Assembly: GCA_028554645.1 (NCBI GenBank) | Contig: JAQOOI010000073.1 | Coordinates: forward strand, 744,001 to 808,000 | Reading direction: 5' to 3' | Length of the DNA stretch: 64,000 bases | DNA from: Omphalotus guepiniiformis | Taxonomy: Eukaryota > Basidiomycota > Agaricomycetes > Agaricales > Omphalotaceae | In this document: positions 1-13,352 of the stretch, piece by piece | How positions within the stretch are numbered: the stretch's first letter is position 1 | Layout of the letters: each line of letters starts with the position of its first letter | The notes under the pieces: model-generated | Database searches by the model: none | Seen by the model: the letters and a program-made list of their open reading frames with translations, nothing else | Told to the model about the DNA's origin: nothing | Made by a program: the position numbers and the translations under genes

Positions 1-569
1 GCTTTCACTTCAGTCAAAATTTGATGCGTTATGATGGAGCAAAAGAAAGAGTTTTTCTCTGAGTCTTTCTTCGACGTTCGTTCACTACAGAAGAAAGAAA
101 GGAGGCCGTAATTCCGTTTGCGGTCGCCGGGTCCGGCCAAAAGGCTCCACCTAGTTTCATTCCTTCCAATTTTAGGACTTACTATGTTGCAACACGTATG
201 TCGTTCAAAGCTGATACCAAAGGGACCAGAAAGAGAAACGCCCTGTAAAGTAGGAATTGAAGCTTTAAAGTGTATACTCAACTCGCTGAATTGGTGTCTA
301 CTGTCTACCAACATGATCAGAGTTTGCGTTATACCTTGTAGCCGGCCTTGCACAGTACAGATTGACACCTTCAATGCACGAAACCCGGCACGGCGGCTGC
401 ACAAACGCAGGGCTCAAACATATCTCTCACCCTCACTGCCTTCTGATTCCGAGTTATGAAGATATGTCTTCCTGGACCATCACATCTGCCTCTATCTACT
501 GATACATGGCCGCATTCACCTCACTAGCATGTTCCTAAATTAGGTACTGTTCGTCACCTGGTACATCCC
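1..569. other. Intergenic left edge; no supported gene
   Basis: No reading frame with family character was found. From about position 510 the sequence resembles the DNA just downstream of the other two membrane-protein copies (around 3050 and 8540), so the tandem-repeat unit seems to begin here. Confidence 0.5.
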
Positions 570-2048
570 TCACATTTCTACAACATATTGGCCCTGCATC
601 TCCATGGATCTTTGTCCACTAGGACCACTACTCTCAGCAACTTGACCAAGTTCCTGTAGCTCAATTCCATCATCATCACCTGAATGAGGATCTCTTCTGT
701 TCAAAGAATCCTCATGGACATGTGAAGACACTGGTGTGGTACCCTCTACAAACTCCAATGCTGTGAGTGTAGAATTTGCAGCTGGCCTCCTATTGTTATC
801 CAAAGAGGACATCTCTGCCACAGAATCATTAATGAGAGATCTTCTAAATTCCACCAAGACTATGACTGCAAGAGGATACAATGCCTATGTGATTGGTAAG
901 TGAGCTGAGTCTGTGTTGAAAGAGGTGATGAATCCATACTGAAGAAGAATCAAAAATTCTAATTAGAATGCCTTGAGCAATGAAGAAAGCATCACTTTGA
1001 GATACAGACTCTGGCAATATATTTAGTATCAAGAGGAGTAGTACAGTAGTCATCTGAGCATGATATGAGCAGATGATAATGTGTCAAAATTGGAACACTT
1101 CACCTGTATGCAGCCATAGGCAAGTCCTGATTCAACAATGAGTCCAAGAATTCTTTGAATATCATCCTTCTTCTTTCTTCCAATCTCAGGAAGAGATTTC
1201 TGATATCGCCTAAGCCAACATGAGCACCTCTATAATTTTGAAAAAGGAAACCTTACCAAGTCTTGATGTAAATCAACCCTGTTCCTAATACATTGACCCC
1301 AAAGCTAATGGCTATGCTGGCTATGTTGACTCCACTGTTAGCTTCATTACTGTCATCATCAAGAATACTAGCACTAGCAATATTTACTCCTATTTATTTT
1401 TTGTGAGTTTTAGTCATGTAAGAAACTCAATCTTACCAATATTAGCTAGCATAGTAAGAACAAGGCCCAACCTAACATACTGATTCATAGGCCACAATGC
1501 CCAGGCTCTCCATGCAATAGTTATATCACCAAGAATCTTATCAGGTGAATTTGACCATGAGTATAATAGTTAAGCAAAATTGGCTCACATTGAAAGTGAA
1601 TATAAAGTTATCAATTAGTACGAGTGGTTGTATAAGGCTACTTGATCTGGCATGTCGATCATCCAGTGAAAGTGAGGGGTCTCCAATTAACCATTCTTTA
1701 TGTAAAAGAATGTTAATGGCAAGACTATTAGCAGTAATCATGCCAAAAAGAAGACACAAGAGCCATGTAAGGGCAAGAAGTGTCTTTGTTGGCATACTCT
1801 TTAGCCCTTTATGCCTGGTATAATTGTAGAGTCAGTCCTTCTTTCACAGAATCCATAGCTACTTACCATAGTTTCTTTGAAATGAGGCAAGCAAGAATAA
1901 TGACCAGGGCTATCAGAATAGTCATTATTTATAAAGAAGAAGATGTAAAATCCATACAAAATGAAAATGTATATATGCACACTTGTAAAGTGTCACTAAG
2001 TATACTGATACCAATGACTTGAAGAACAGCATCTTCATCTGGTGTCAT
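570..2048 (-). CDS. Seven-helix membrane protein, tandem copy A
   Basis: Role unknown. The start is the ATG at 2048 (protein begins MTPDEDAVLQ), chosen because copies B and C have an ATG at the same place followed by similar residues. Several short exons can be joined with GT-AG introns. Recognisable blocks, in order: a first helix ending in ILACLISKKLW; a second helix around LLALTWLLCLLF; a block AWRAWALWPMNQYVRLGLVL; NVLGTGLIYIKTW; RYQKSLPEIGRKK followed by ILGLIVESGLAYGCIQ; a late helix; LYPLAVIVLVEFRRS; then an acidic, Ser-rich tail. The xWRAW and YPxxIxVLV signatures occur in a large, poorly studied family of Agaricomycete multi-pass proteins. The frame looks intact. It lies head-to-tail with copies B and C. 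A distant receptor-like topology is possible but no ligand or partner can be inferred. Confidence 0.7.
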
Positions 2049-3111
2049 CTTGAGTTCTGGGTTGTTGTTGTGAAAGAAGTGGCAGTCAATACTATCTGTC
2101 TGTATCATCCTGCCCATTTTATTGACATCTTAAGAATTAACAATCTGAAGTAATCAGATAGCACAATCATTGAAACAGTGTCTTATTATAACATTTATAT
2201 GTGATCAAATAGATACCAAGTATGTTATGATCCATTTCACAATGGAATCACAAATCTGTGTTATTATCAACAAATCAGAATGGAAGAAAGCAAGATCCAT
2301 ATAAATATAGTATCTCAGTCTAGTTGATGGATGAGTTGAGAAGAGCTCTCAAGTGCCAAACAAATGAGGCTATGTCTGTCTATTTATTCACTGCCTGAGA
2401 AAGACATCTGAGAGTCAGATCATTCTGATTATATGTCCATATTATAAAGAAATATTTACACATATGCTTGGCTAGAAAAATAAAATGAGCATCCAATTAC
2501 CTTATGGATTGATTGATATGCCTGAATAACACAATTTGTATCAAACCTCACACTTTTTTCAATAAATTCTGCTCTCAAAAGAGCTGATTTTGGCAATATT
2601 TGTTATATAGTGTGGTTTGAGAAGTTTTATTGGTTGCAGTGATGGTCTTACTTTTGTCAAGATAATAAAGAATATGTCAGTGGCACTATTATGTCATGTA
2701 AGAGTTGAGATTTGTGCAGAAAAATAATGACTTTCAAGTTATAGAGCTTGTTTCAGTCAATGTTGGGTATAATATTAATAATTTGACTGTCAGTATAATT
2801 GCAGACCACCACTGGGTCAAGAGAAATAATTCACAACTTAGAAAGTCTTGTTTATAGCCTACTGAACTAAAATAAAGTCTACAGACTTAAATCAGGAAAA
2901 ACTCAGATTTGTGTAGTTGTTCAAGGCCAATTTCTTTAGAAAATCACCTAGATCTCAGCTGCATAATTCTATTTGCACATAGAATATGTTATATATAACT
3001 ATGTATAAATACATATCCTGCTGAACTACCATATCTGTTTCTACCTACTTATATGCATTAACCTCACTAGCATATTGCTCCTTGTAGTACTGGTTTACCC
3101 ACTGACATTCT
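2049..3111. repeat. Upstream spacer of copy A, duplicated upstream of copy B
   Basis: AT-rich, no gene. The stretch from about 2340 to 2930 aligns by eye with 5395-5945 (for example a shared block with CACTGCCTGAGAAAGACAT). The duplicated unit therefore includes the gene plus its promoter-side DNA, not only the coding part. Confidence 0.65.
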
Positions 3112-4605
3112 TCACACTTCTTCTGTATTAAGAACCTCCATCTCCATAGGTCTTTGTCCACTATTCTCAGCAACTTGACAAAGATCCTGCAGCTCAATTC
3201 CATCATCATCATCATCACCTGAATGAGGATCCCTTCTGACCAAGGAACCCTCATGAACATGTGAAGACACTGGTGTGGTACCCTCTACAAACTTCAATGT
3301 TGTGAGTGTGGAGTTTGCAACTGGCCTTTAACTGTTATCCAAGGAGAAAGAGGACATCTCTGTCACAGTATCATCAATTGGAGATCTTCTGAATTTCACC
3401 AAGGCAATGACTGCAAGAAGATATAGTACCTATGGAACTGATTAGCAAGGATCTGAATTGGAAGGAGTGATGAATTCATACTGAGGCAGAATCAAAAATT
3501 CTGACCAGAATGTCTTGAGCAAAGAAGGCAGCATCACTTTGAGATACAGACTCTGGTAATTGATTCAATATCAATAAAAGTAGTATATAAACCAGCTAAG
3601 CACGGTATAAGCAGACTGTGATGTGTGTAAATTGAAAAACTTTACCTGTATGCAGCCATAGGCAAGTCCTGATTCAACAAGAAGTCCTAGAATTCTCTGA
3701 ACATCACTCTTTTTCTTTCTTCCAATCCCAGAGAGAGATTTCTGATACTGCCTGAGCCAACATATAAGCACTTCTATATTTTTGAAAAAGGGAAACTTAC
3801 CAAGCCTTTACATAAATCAGTCCTGTTCCTAATACATTGACTCCAAAACTGATAGCTATGCTGGCTATGTTCAGTTTGTTATATGATTCACTTTCACTTC
3901 CACTTTGAAGCATACTAGCAGCAGCAATATTTACTCCTATTTATTTTTTGTTAGTTATTATCATGTAAGAAACATAATCTTACCAATATTAGCTAGCATG
4001 ATAAGAACAAGGCCTGATCTAATATACTGGTTCATGGGCCATACTACCCAGGCTCTCCAGACAATAGTCATATCACCAAAGAGAAGCTTGTTAGGTGAAT
4101 TAGATTGTAAATACAATAGTTAAGCCAAATTGGCTCACATTGAAAGTGACTATGAAGTTTTGACATAGTGTAAGTGATGGCAAAAGGCTTTGTGATTTGG
4201 CATATCTGTCATTGAGTGAAAGTGAGGTATTTCCAATCAACCATTCTTTATATAAGAGAGTGTCCATGACAAGATTATTAGCAATATCTGTGGAAAAAAG
4301 AAGACACAAAAGACATGTAAGGGCAAACAGTGTCTTCTGAGGCATACTCTTCAGTCCTTGATGCCTGTATGTGTTACATAGTTCAGTCATTAAGTTGCTT
4401 CACAGAGTCTACAACTACTTACCACAGAGTTCTTAAAATGAGGCAAGCAAGTATTATAAATGGACCTATTAGAACATGGTCAGAGTTAGAAAGAGCAAGA
4501 TGTAAACAATTTACCAAATAGAAGTGCATATATGCACATTTTAAAAGTGACACTAAGTATACTAATACCAATATCATGAAGAGCAGCATCTTCTTCGAGT
4601 GTCAT
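3112..4605 (-). CDS. Seven-helix membrane protein, tandem copy B
   Basis: Paralogue of copy A with the same exon order and the same landmarks: start at 4605 (MTLEEDAALHDIGISIL), first helix ending LACLILRTLW, KSMPQKTLFALTCLLCLLF, the block VWRAWVVWPMNQYIRSGLVL, NVLGTGLIYVKAW, RQYQKSLSGIGRKKK followed by ILGLLVESGLAYGCIQ, a Leu-rich late helix, and an acidic tail with an Asp run ending LNTEEV. No stop or frameshift is obvious when exons are joined by GT-AG introns. The upstream 1.3 kb is also shared with copy A apart from roughly 380 bases (about 5010-5395) that copy A lacks. Function unknown. Confidence 0.68.
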
Positions 4606-5945
4606 CTTGAGTATTGGAGGCTGTTGTGAAAAGAGTGGGTCTGTATCCTGCTCATCTTATAAGAATAAAACATCAAATTGAGCCATCCAAAAATACAATG
4701 ATCTGACAATAATCACACAGCACAATCACTGAAACAGAACATATCTTGTTGTAGCATTTTTAGATTCAAGTAAGTTTTCAAGTACATGATGTAAGTTTAT
4801 TTCCAATCAATAGCTTTTCAATGTTTCATTATCATCACTCAATCAGATGCTATGCCAAAAGCAGATACCAATTATCCAGACAATATATTTGTAATGATCC
4901 ATTCCATTAATCACATAACTGTATTTATCAATCTATTTGTACAAATCAAATACAAAACCAGTGCAATAGTGCCACAGTTGATGCACTGTGAGATGATCGG
5001 AAGAGCTCTCAAGTGCATCAGGATTAATTTTATTGGGAGCTAGGGCCTCCACTGCATGGGTAATCACAGTAAGTACAGTATATATCGAGAGATCCTGGCA
5101 GTAACTACTGTCAGTAGGGTTTTAAATTTTCAAAGTTTTGAACAGACCTTTGCTGTTGAAATTTGTACTTTGGCTTAGATGTAGAGAAAAACAATATCTA
5201 ATGGCAGACTATGTCTATGGCAATGGTTCTAATATCTGCACTTACATCAGTTTGATTTGATAGGAGGGAGAGGAGGATATCTTAATTGGTTCAGATCCAA
5301 ATGCTAAAACACTGGCTTAGTACCCAGATGCACTGTACAGTGCCACATATATAATTCTCAGGGTTTCACACTCACAAGCTTATGGATCACAGCCTTGAGG
5401 CTATGCCTGTGTATTCATTCACTGCCTGAGAAAGACATTTGAAAGCCACATTATTCTGATTATATGCCTATTTTATAAAGAAATATTTACACATAGGCTT
5501 GTCTAGAAAAATAGAATGAGCATTCAATTACCTTATGGATTGATTGATATGCCTGAATGGAACAATCTGTTTCAAACTTCACACTTTCTCCCATAAATCC
5601 TAATCTCAAGAAGAGCTGATTTCTGCAATGTTTGTCAATTAGTGTGGTTTAAGATATATTAGTAGCAGTGATTGTCTGACTTTTGTCAAGGTAATAAAGA
5701 ATGTGTCAGTAGCACTATTATGTCATGTAAAGGTTGAAGTTTGCACAGAAAAATAATGACTTTCAAATTATAGAGCTTGTTTCAGTCAATGTTGGGTATA
5801 ATATTCCATTACTCAACTGACAATATAATTGTAGGCCATCACTGGGTTAAGGAAAATGATATTCACAACTTTGAATATCTTGTTTATAGCCTATTAACCT
5901 AAAATACAGTCTATAGACTTAAAATAGGAAAAACTCAAACTTGTG
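4606..5945. repeat. Upstream spacer of copy B (duplicated spacer)
   Basis: No gene seen. Homologous to the spacer upstream of copy A; the match ends abruptly at about 5945, where unrelated DNA begins. Confidence 0.6.
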
Positions 5946-8370
5946 GAGGTGGGCCAGGTGGCGCTGGCAGGTTACAGATTCTAACCTTCAAAAATAGACT
6001 GCTTGCTTAGGGCTATTCCCCTTGCTTGCACTCTCCTAGGGTGTACATCATTGAGCATTATCTGCTATTCACACGCTCACTCTGTGCATAGTATCTACTG
6101 ATGTCTGACTGGTGTACACCCACAGAAAATCTTAGAGTATGTGAACTAAACAGCTGGACCTATGGATGAATTACCACCAGGAGTTGATGTTGTCACCTTC
6201 AACATAGTCACAGAGTATAATTTCCACAGTGACATTAAAGTTGAAGTCGGCTAATCACAGCTTGGCCTTTGTCCAGCCACTTATAGCCTGAGACGGGCAA
6301 AGCATACTGTCAATTCACAGTTCTAGAGCTGGGCATAGAGTGTCACTAATTAGGGAAGGGCAAATTAGGTGTTATAGTTAGGTTTCGTAACAATGTAAAA
6401 AATCACTTTTCTGGCCAAACAAGCAACAGCCTATGCAGATGGAGGTTCACAAATACAACCAGAAAAAGATATAGGGTTAGGGGTGAATAACTCTTTTATA
6501 GTAGTAATTTGAGCTGCCAAACTGTTCAAGAACAATGAATCCACATTGTTGTTGTGTCAAAAAGCCTTCTAAGAAAATGAAGTAGATACTGGATGTTCAA
6601 CCATTGGAAAATGAACATCAAGGACTAGAGTCACCCCAGACTGCTAGTTAAGACATGAAACACACTTGTATCCACAATGTCTAAGTGTAGTAATTGTTAC
6701 AGTACAGAATCTGGTACTTAGCAACTGTAACCAATGGATTATCCAAAGAGATACAAATTATGCCTCTCACTATGTGTTGGAATACCAGTGTTCCATACCA
6801 AATTGAGTTGGTCAGACCCACTCTCTAACAACTAGAGACTCTATCAAGTGTTGTTGACTGCAGTCCAAGGGATTGATGGACTTTCACTTCAATTAAACAA
6901 CTATCTAAGTCCTTTGGACTGACTATATAAGTTCCAGCTAGTCTTGCTAACTCAGTTTGGCACTTTAAGACTGCTGAGAATATGGACAATCTGAAGATTG
7001 TATTACCAGAGAAATATTGTACATTGAGTACTATGTGAACATAATGTCACAAAGATGAAATGTTGCAATTTGTGTAACTAAGAAGTAGATTCTAAGTTAC
7101 ATCTGAACAAAGAAGTTAGATACTCAGCCATCATGATGTATAGAGTTAGATACTGGGTTATGAGTATATCTCTTAAAATCAGTATCTCTCTGACTTGATG
7201 AAAGATAAATACACTCTAACTGGAGGTCATAGACAAAATGTGGGATAGAATACTGTCCTAGGAGTAGCTGGGAGCTATTCTAAACAAGAAATATAAGCTG
7301 AGTACAAATCTGACCAAAGGAGATGTATAGGGGGTATAACTTGAATTAAACAGTTACTGTACCTTACTGTGGCTGATAGAAACAATGAAGCATGGTCTAG
7401 AGAAGCTCTAGAGCTTCTACACAACTCCTAATGCTGCCCTAGTAGAGGAGAATGTGCCAATTTTGGAGAAACTTATAGAGGACCAGATTTGCAATGCACT
7501 GAGGAGAATGTCAACTGTCATGATTCTGGCTATTAGTTACAGGTTCTGGACCTTTATTTAGATACCCTGGATATGCCCTAAACCTCTAGAATGTGGACAA
7601 AGCAATATATTTCTAATTTTATACCAATTTTATATCCAAGTGCCTACTTTTGAGACTATCTAACTGGAAAATTACCTACAAAACTATCTAAAAAGAATCC
7701 AATTTCCTACTCAATTGATACTTACTTATATTGACTCATTTACTGTTCAAAACACTCTATTATTTTTGAGATATATGTTTTATTTTATGGTATAGTACAT
7801 ATAGTCTGCAGTGTATCTATGTAGATTTTCTTAAGCCAGTACTGCCCAAAGCTTCAGGCCAAAGCAGGAAAACCGTCTTAGACAAAATAAAGCCTGGCTC
7901 TTTAGAGTCAGTTTGAGAAATATCCAGTTGTAAAAACTTCTGTAAAGTCCCTTGTGGCAGATAAATTGAGAGAGATACTGAATCTGTTGCTGATACTGCT
8001 GTTCTGTCTGTGCTGTCCTGCCTGCTGAAACTGTCTCTGCTGCTTCTGAAACTGTTTCCTGTCCTGTCTAACCATTGAATTGAGTTTGAACATTGAGATT
8101 GATTAACCTGAATCCCTCCTGAAACCTAAAAACCCTGACTTGTGCTCTGTCTGAATTTTGTGTTTGAGATACCCTCTGCGATTTTTTGTTCAGATTGAAA
8201 GAAAGACACTTGTACCTTGCATCTCCAAGTTCATTTGTTGTGTCTTACTGTGCAGAATCTCTGACAACAACAGTCACATCTCATCTCCATCATTTTGATT
8301 TGAGTTAGATAGTGCTCATTGAGTATCTATCTTGCTTATTTCATGGTCACTACATCGTTATAATTCATAA
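5946..8370. mobile_element. Insertion between copies B and C, probably a decayed retroelement
   Basis: In copy A the spacer runs without a break from CTCAGATTTGTG into TAGTTGTTCAAGG (about 2910-2935). Here the same two halves are separated by about 2.4 kb: the left half stops at 5945 and the right half resumes near 8372. The left end begins with a GC-richer stretch starting TGTGGAGGTGGGCC. On the minus strand, 7908-8060 reads as a Gln-rich peptide (QRQFQQAGQHRQN), gag-like in composition only. No intact reverse transcriptase or transposase was found and no long terminal repeats were recognised by eye. The short flanks TTGTG and TTGTT could be remains of a target duplication. Confidence 0.5.
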
Positions 8371-8592
8371 TTTGTTTAGTTGTTCAAGGTCACTTTAGAA
8401 AAATCACCAAGATTCCAGCTGCTTAGTTCTATATTTGCACATATAATATGTTATGTATATGTCCACTTCTCACCACTATCTATGTATAGGTACATATCCT
8501 ACTGGACTACCATATTTGTTTCTACCTACTTATATGCATTAACATCACTAGCATATTGCTCCTTGTAGTACTGGTTTACCCACTGACATTCT

Positions 8593-10076
8593 TCACACAC
8601 CTATATTAAGATCCTCCATCTCCATAGGTCTTTGTCCACTACTCTCAGCAACTTGACCAAGATCTTGCAGCTCAATTCCATCATCATCATCACCTGAATG
8701 AGGACCCCTTCTGACCAAGGAATCCACATGAACATGTGAAGACACTGGTGTGGTACCCTCTACAAACTCCAATATTGTGAGTGTGGAGTTTGCAACTGGC
8801 CTTTGACTGCTATTCAAGGAGAAAGAGGACATCTCTGCCACAGTATCGTCAATTGGAGATTTTCTGAATTTCACCAATGCAATAACTGCAACAGGATACA
8901 GAATCTATGAGATTGATTAGTGAGTCTGTGTTTGAAGAAGTGAATAGATCCATACTGAGGAACGATCAAAAATTCTACCCAGGATTTCTGAAGCATAGAA
9001 AGCACTATCACTGTTAGATACAGACTCTGGCAATTGGTTCAATATTAATAAAAGTAGTATATAAACCAGCTAAGCACAGTATAAGCAGACTGTGATGTGT
9101 ATAAAATTATGATACTTCACCTGTATGCAGCCATAGGCAAGTCCTGATTCAATAATGAGCCTAAAAATTCTCTGAACCTTCTTCTTCTTCTTCCTCTTTC
9201 TTCCAATTTCAGAGAGGGATTTCTGATACTGCCTGAGCCAACATATAAGCACTTCTATCATTTAAGAAGAGGAAAACTTACCAAGCCTTTACATAAATTA
9301 GTCCTGTTCCTAATACATTGACTCCAAAACTTATAGCTATGCTGGCTACATTGAGCCCATCATAGTTTTCACTGTTTTTGTTACTAGTAAGAATACTAGC
9401 ACTAGCAACGTTTACTCCTATTCATTCCTTGTGAGTCCTTATTATCTGAGAAACTCAATCTTACCAATATTAGCTAGCATAGTAAGAACAAGGCCCAACC
9501 TAACATACTGATTTCTAGGCCACACTACCCAAGCTCTCCATGCAATGGTCATATCACCAAGAAGAAGCTTGACCAATGAATTAGATTATGGGTACATAGT
9601 TAAGTATAATTGGCTTACATTGAAAGTGGCTATGAAGCTATTAAGTAGAATTGGTTGTTTAAGGTTGTTTAATCCGGCATATCTATCATCCAGTGAAGAT
9701 GAGGAGTTTCCAAAAAACCATTCTTTATAATAAAGAATGATAATGGCAAAAGCTTCAGCAATATCCATGGATATTAGAAGACACAAAAGACAAGTAAGGG
9801 CCAGGAGTGTCTTCTGTGGCTTAGTCTTCAGCCCTTGATGCCTGTATGTGTTACAGAGTTAATTATTACTTCACAGAGTCTATAGCTATGTACCACAGAG
9901 CCCTTAGAATAAGGCATGCCAGGACAAATATCAGAGCTATCAGAATAAGGTCAGACTAATAAGGAGCAAGGTGTAACACTCATACAAAATGAAAGTGCTT
10001 GTATGCAGAGACCCAAAGTGTGAGCAAGCATACTATTACCCATGTCTTGAAGAATAGCGTTGTCATCTGGTGTCAT
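8593..10076 (-). CDS. Seven-helix membrane protein, tandem copy C
   Basis: Third paralogue, same architecture: start at 10076 (MTPDDNAILQDMGNSML), first helix ending LACLILRALW, the block AWRAWVVWPRNQYVRLGLVL, NVLGTGLIYVKAW, a Lys-rich insertion in the YQKSLSEIGRKRKKKKK segment, LIIESGLAYGCIQ, and the Ser/Asp-rich tail ending MEDLNIGV. The lengthened lysine run and tail differences show the copies are diverging. Frames look intact. Function unknown. Confidence 0.68.
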
Positions 10077-11035
10077 CTTGAGTATTGGGGGTTGTGAAAA
10101 AAGTGGTGGTCAATACCGTCTGTCTGTATTCTGCCCATCTTATAAGAATGAGATATCAGATTGAACAGTTCCAAAATACAATGATCTGATAGTAACCATT
10201 ACAGCCATGAAACAGAACTTGTCTTGTTGTAGCATTTTTAGGAATCAAGTGAGCTCCCAAGTACATATTGATGATGATTCTATTTCTCAAATAGCTTTTC
10301 AAAGTTGGATTACCATTATTATACTGATATAGAATGAAAAATGCTATGCCAGGATCCAGACAATATGGGTGAATATATTTGTCATGCATTTATCTCATTC
10401 ACTATATAACTGTATCTGTCGAAGTATTTGTGCATCAAAATCGGAACTGCAATAGTATCTCAGTGCCATAGTTAATGCATGAGATGAGAAGCGAGACCCA
10501 GACGATGTCAACTCAGGAAGCCAACTCCTTCCTCAGGCTACCATACATCATATTGGAGGTGAGACACACAGTCAATATCACAAAATTCTCATTTCTTCGC
10601 AACCACTTGAACCCGAAAACCTTGTGCAAGAATAGATGTACATGTGTGTGCATAGGACTTCCTGGTCTCGTGAATATATGCATATGTATACCTGCACGCC
10701 TCACTACCCTTCTGATTCAAGTTCATGAACATATGCCGGACAATCGTGCGCACAATACTACATTTCCTTACCTACTTTACGTTCAAACATGCGTTCAGTA
10801 CCACGCGGTTCCTCTGTACACCCATCGCATTCTCTGTTCAAACCCCTCTATAAGCCCTCCAGCACGCTCAAATTCGAAACTTCTCTGTGTAGCCCACGTG
10901 CGTTCCATGGAATCTGATACATATTTTACATTGAGCTTGTCATGCGATTCCTCCGATGGATGGGTCTGGGTGGTTGTGTCATTGGTACATAAATGAAGAG
11001 TACGTCTCATCTCCAAGTTCATTGACCTACTCGCA
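10077..11035. other. Spacer and probable promoter of the downstream plus-strand gene
   Basis: The first 400 bases continue the repeat-unit upstream DNA. From about 10500 the base composition becomes more balanced and a 173-residue open frame runs on the plus strand, but its Cys/His/Thr-rich translation has no family character. A CACGTG palindrome lies at about 10898. Confidence 0.45.
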
Positions 11036-12447
11036 ATGGTGCTCAAGTTGTTCTTCGCGCAGGCACACCTCCTTCTAGCCTCAACACTCATCTCAATCCC
11101 AACATCTGTCAACGCAATGCGTTTCGCGACGTACAACCTCCGTTTCGATTCAATGCCAAACAATATCACAGTCCAGCAATCACTCGACGCTCTTCCTGAT
11201 CCGCTTGTTCAGCCCCGTTTTTTGAATGTAACGACGGAGCAACCGTGGAGTACGAGGAGGATCAGGGTGGCGGAGTATTTGTTGAGTGAGGGTGTTGAGG
11301 TTGCTGGTAAGCATTCAGAGGGTGTTCCTCGTTTGGAGAGTATTTCGAGATTGATGGGAATCGTCAAGGCTTCCAGGAAGCTCTTGTACGACAAGTTGAT
11401 GATCTAGCAGAACTGTTCGGCGATGACTGGGCTTGGGTATGTATAGTTCTCATCGCTTGACATCGCCCTGACGCATTATTGTATCAGATTGGTGTAGGAC
11501 GCGACGATGGTGTCGACGCAGGAGAATTTAGTCCGATCTTCTACAAGAAGTATGTTACCCTGGCAAGCGATCCATTTCAGGCTGACCATCACGGTGCTAT
11601 ACAGATCATCACTCACACACGTCTCGAATGACACATTCTGGACTTCGTAAGTCCTTCCTTCATCTCCTTCTCCCATCAACTCACATCCAACCCCTCCTCT
11701 ACAGAAACACCCCATTCGAACCCTCCAAATTCCCAGGCGCAGGTTCCTTCCGTCTCTGCACCGTAGCTCATTTCGTCACCACCGGCTCAACCCCACAAAA
11801 CTTCACTCTCCTCAACACACACATGGACGACCAATCCGATGATCAACGTAGATTAGCCGCCTCGTTGATTCTGACAAGGGCGAGATTCGAAGCTGTTAAT
11901 ACGAGTGGGCCAGTTCTCGTTTCTGGGGATTTCAATAGGTCAGTGTGTTGCAACGTGCGTTGAATCCAGTTTAAACTCACCTACTCTCTCTCTCTCTTCC
12001 CTTAGCGAATCAACAGGCTCTTCATCCGGCGCATATTTGATCATAACAGGCGCTCTACCACCCGTCTCAATCAACCAAACGTTCGCAGATAAGTTCGCCG
12101 TTGGATCCTCGCAACAACCCAATTTTACGATGATTGATCTACGTGGCCAAGCACCGAGGAGTTTGGTTTCACAGAACTACGCGACGTTTACGGGGTTCAC
12201 GCAGCCTGGTGATACGAGTGAGTGGACGAGGATTGATTTTTTGTTTGGGGGGAGTAATGGTGGTTGGTGAGTTGGTTCTTTGCTATTGTGAAGGTGTTCT
12301 GAGGTGTTGGCCTGACTATATGCTGATTGATATTTGATTATTTTTATTCATAGGACGGCGGACGCATATAAAGTGGGAACTTCGTTGTCTGACGATGGGA
12401 CGCTAGCGAGTGATCATCGACCTGTGTTCGTGGATATTTCGTTTTGA
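11036..12447 (+). CDS. Secreted endonuclease/exonuclease/phosphatase-fold protein
   Basis: A hydrolase of the metal-dependent EEP superfamily (DNase I, sphingomyelinase and inositol-phosphatase relatives); substrate not predictable. Seven exons with canonical GT-AG introns give 343 residues: 11036-11306, 11369-11436, 11488-11549, 11605-11646, 11705-11938, 12006-12266, 12354-12447. Residues 1-27 form a signal peptide ending SVNA, so it is probably secreted. Superfamily motifs appear in order: RFATYNLRFD, GFQEALV (metal-binding Glu, split across intron 1), LLNTHMDDQS, VSGDFNS, and SDHRPVFVDISF at the C-terminus (catalytic Asp-His). Several N-glycosylation sequons fit secretion. It stands alone between the membrane-protein repeats and a minus-strand gene. 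Fungal homologues are usually annotated only by fold. Confidence 0.9.
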
Positions 12448-13352
12448 GCCGTCAAGTTCGAGTTCAAGTTCACCGTGTGGCGGTTGGAAGGTAACTTTCC
12501 TGTCAGATGCAAAGAAGGAAATGTAAGAAAAGTAACTCAAATTCGAAACTTTGTTGTACGATTTGCACTTACACTGTACAGCCTGAATAAGAATCTCGTA
12601 CAGTCCCCGACTGGTTTCTCCACTAATTTCCATAACGAAGTGTCCGCATTTCGAACGAACAACGCGGAGATGGGAAATATTTCCAATCACCTTTTCCATA
12701 GCTTTCTTGATTATAGGAGCACAGAACCTGGCTTTGATACGCAGGCTCGTACTTGCAAAAGGCGAGCCTGACTGGTTCGATATATGCGGGTACTCAAGAC
12801 CCCAGAGTCTCCCGAGGGCGAGCTGAGAGGAGTACGTCAATGGTTGGGTGGGTGAAGAGGATGCACTTCGAGGGCCGTAAACTTGAGCTTGAAGCCATGT
12901 CGGGGTACTAAAAATGTGCCTTTGTCGTGATGCTCGAGAAAGCAAAAAGTAGCCTTGGGGTAAGAGTAACAGAGAAATACTAAATAGTGTTGGTACATTG
13001 GTGTACGGATCCACGGCCCGGATATTTCATATTCCCACGCATACTACCGCCGGCGGCATCAGACGTGCTTTGAACTGCTTTGAAATTTGAATGTGCTTAC
13101 TGCTCGTTACACGCTTCAGCAATAATACACAAGTGGCATTGAACAACAAGAAATAATGCTCATGGCTTCAAGATAGTGCAATCTAAACAACAAGTAATAT
13201 ATTGATGAGTATACTACGTATACAAGAATTCAAGCAAATACCCAAATTTTTCAATTCCAAAAGTCCTCAAGTTCCTTCAAAAGAGTTCGCGTTCGGTTCA
13301 AAGTCGAGCCACCTCCGTAGGAAACCTTTCCAGATGTTCAAGTCCTTCCAGC
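12448..13352. other. Convergent 3' intergenic region
   Basis: Lies between the stop codons of a plus-strand and a minus-strand gene. A 203-residue open frame on the minus strand (12403-13014) overlaps the end of the EEP gene and has no family character. Nothing else was seen. Confidence 0.5.

Noticed and set aside
10475..10996. 173-residue open frame on the plus strand
   Set aside because: Cys/His/Thr-rich translation without domains, and the complement is also partly open; more likely promoter DNA of the EEP gene.
12760..12800. Possible tRNA because of a GGTTCGA motif
   Set aside because: No cloverleaf could be formed around it and there is no A-box at the right distance.
12403..13014. 203-residue open frame on the minus strand
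   Set aside because: Overlaps the last exon of the EEP gene antisense and has no family features.
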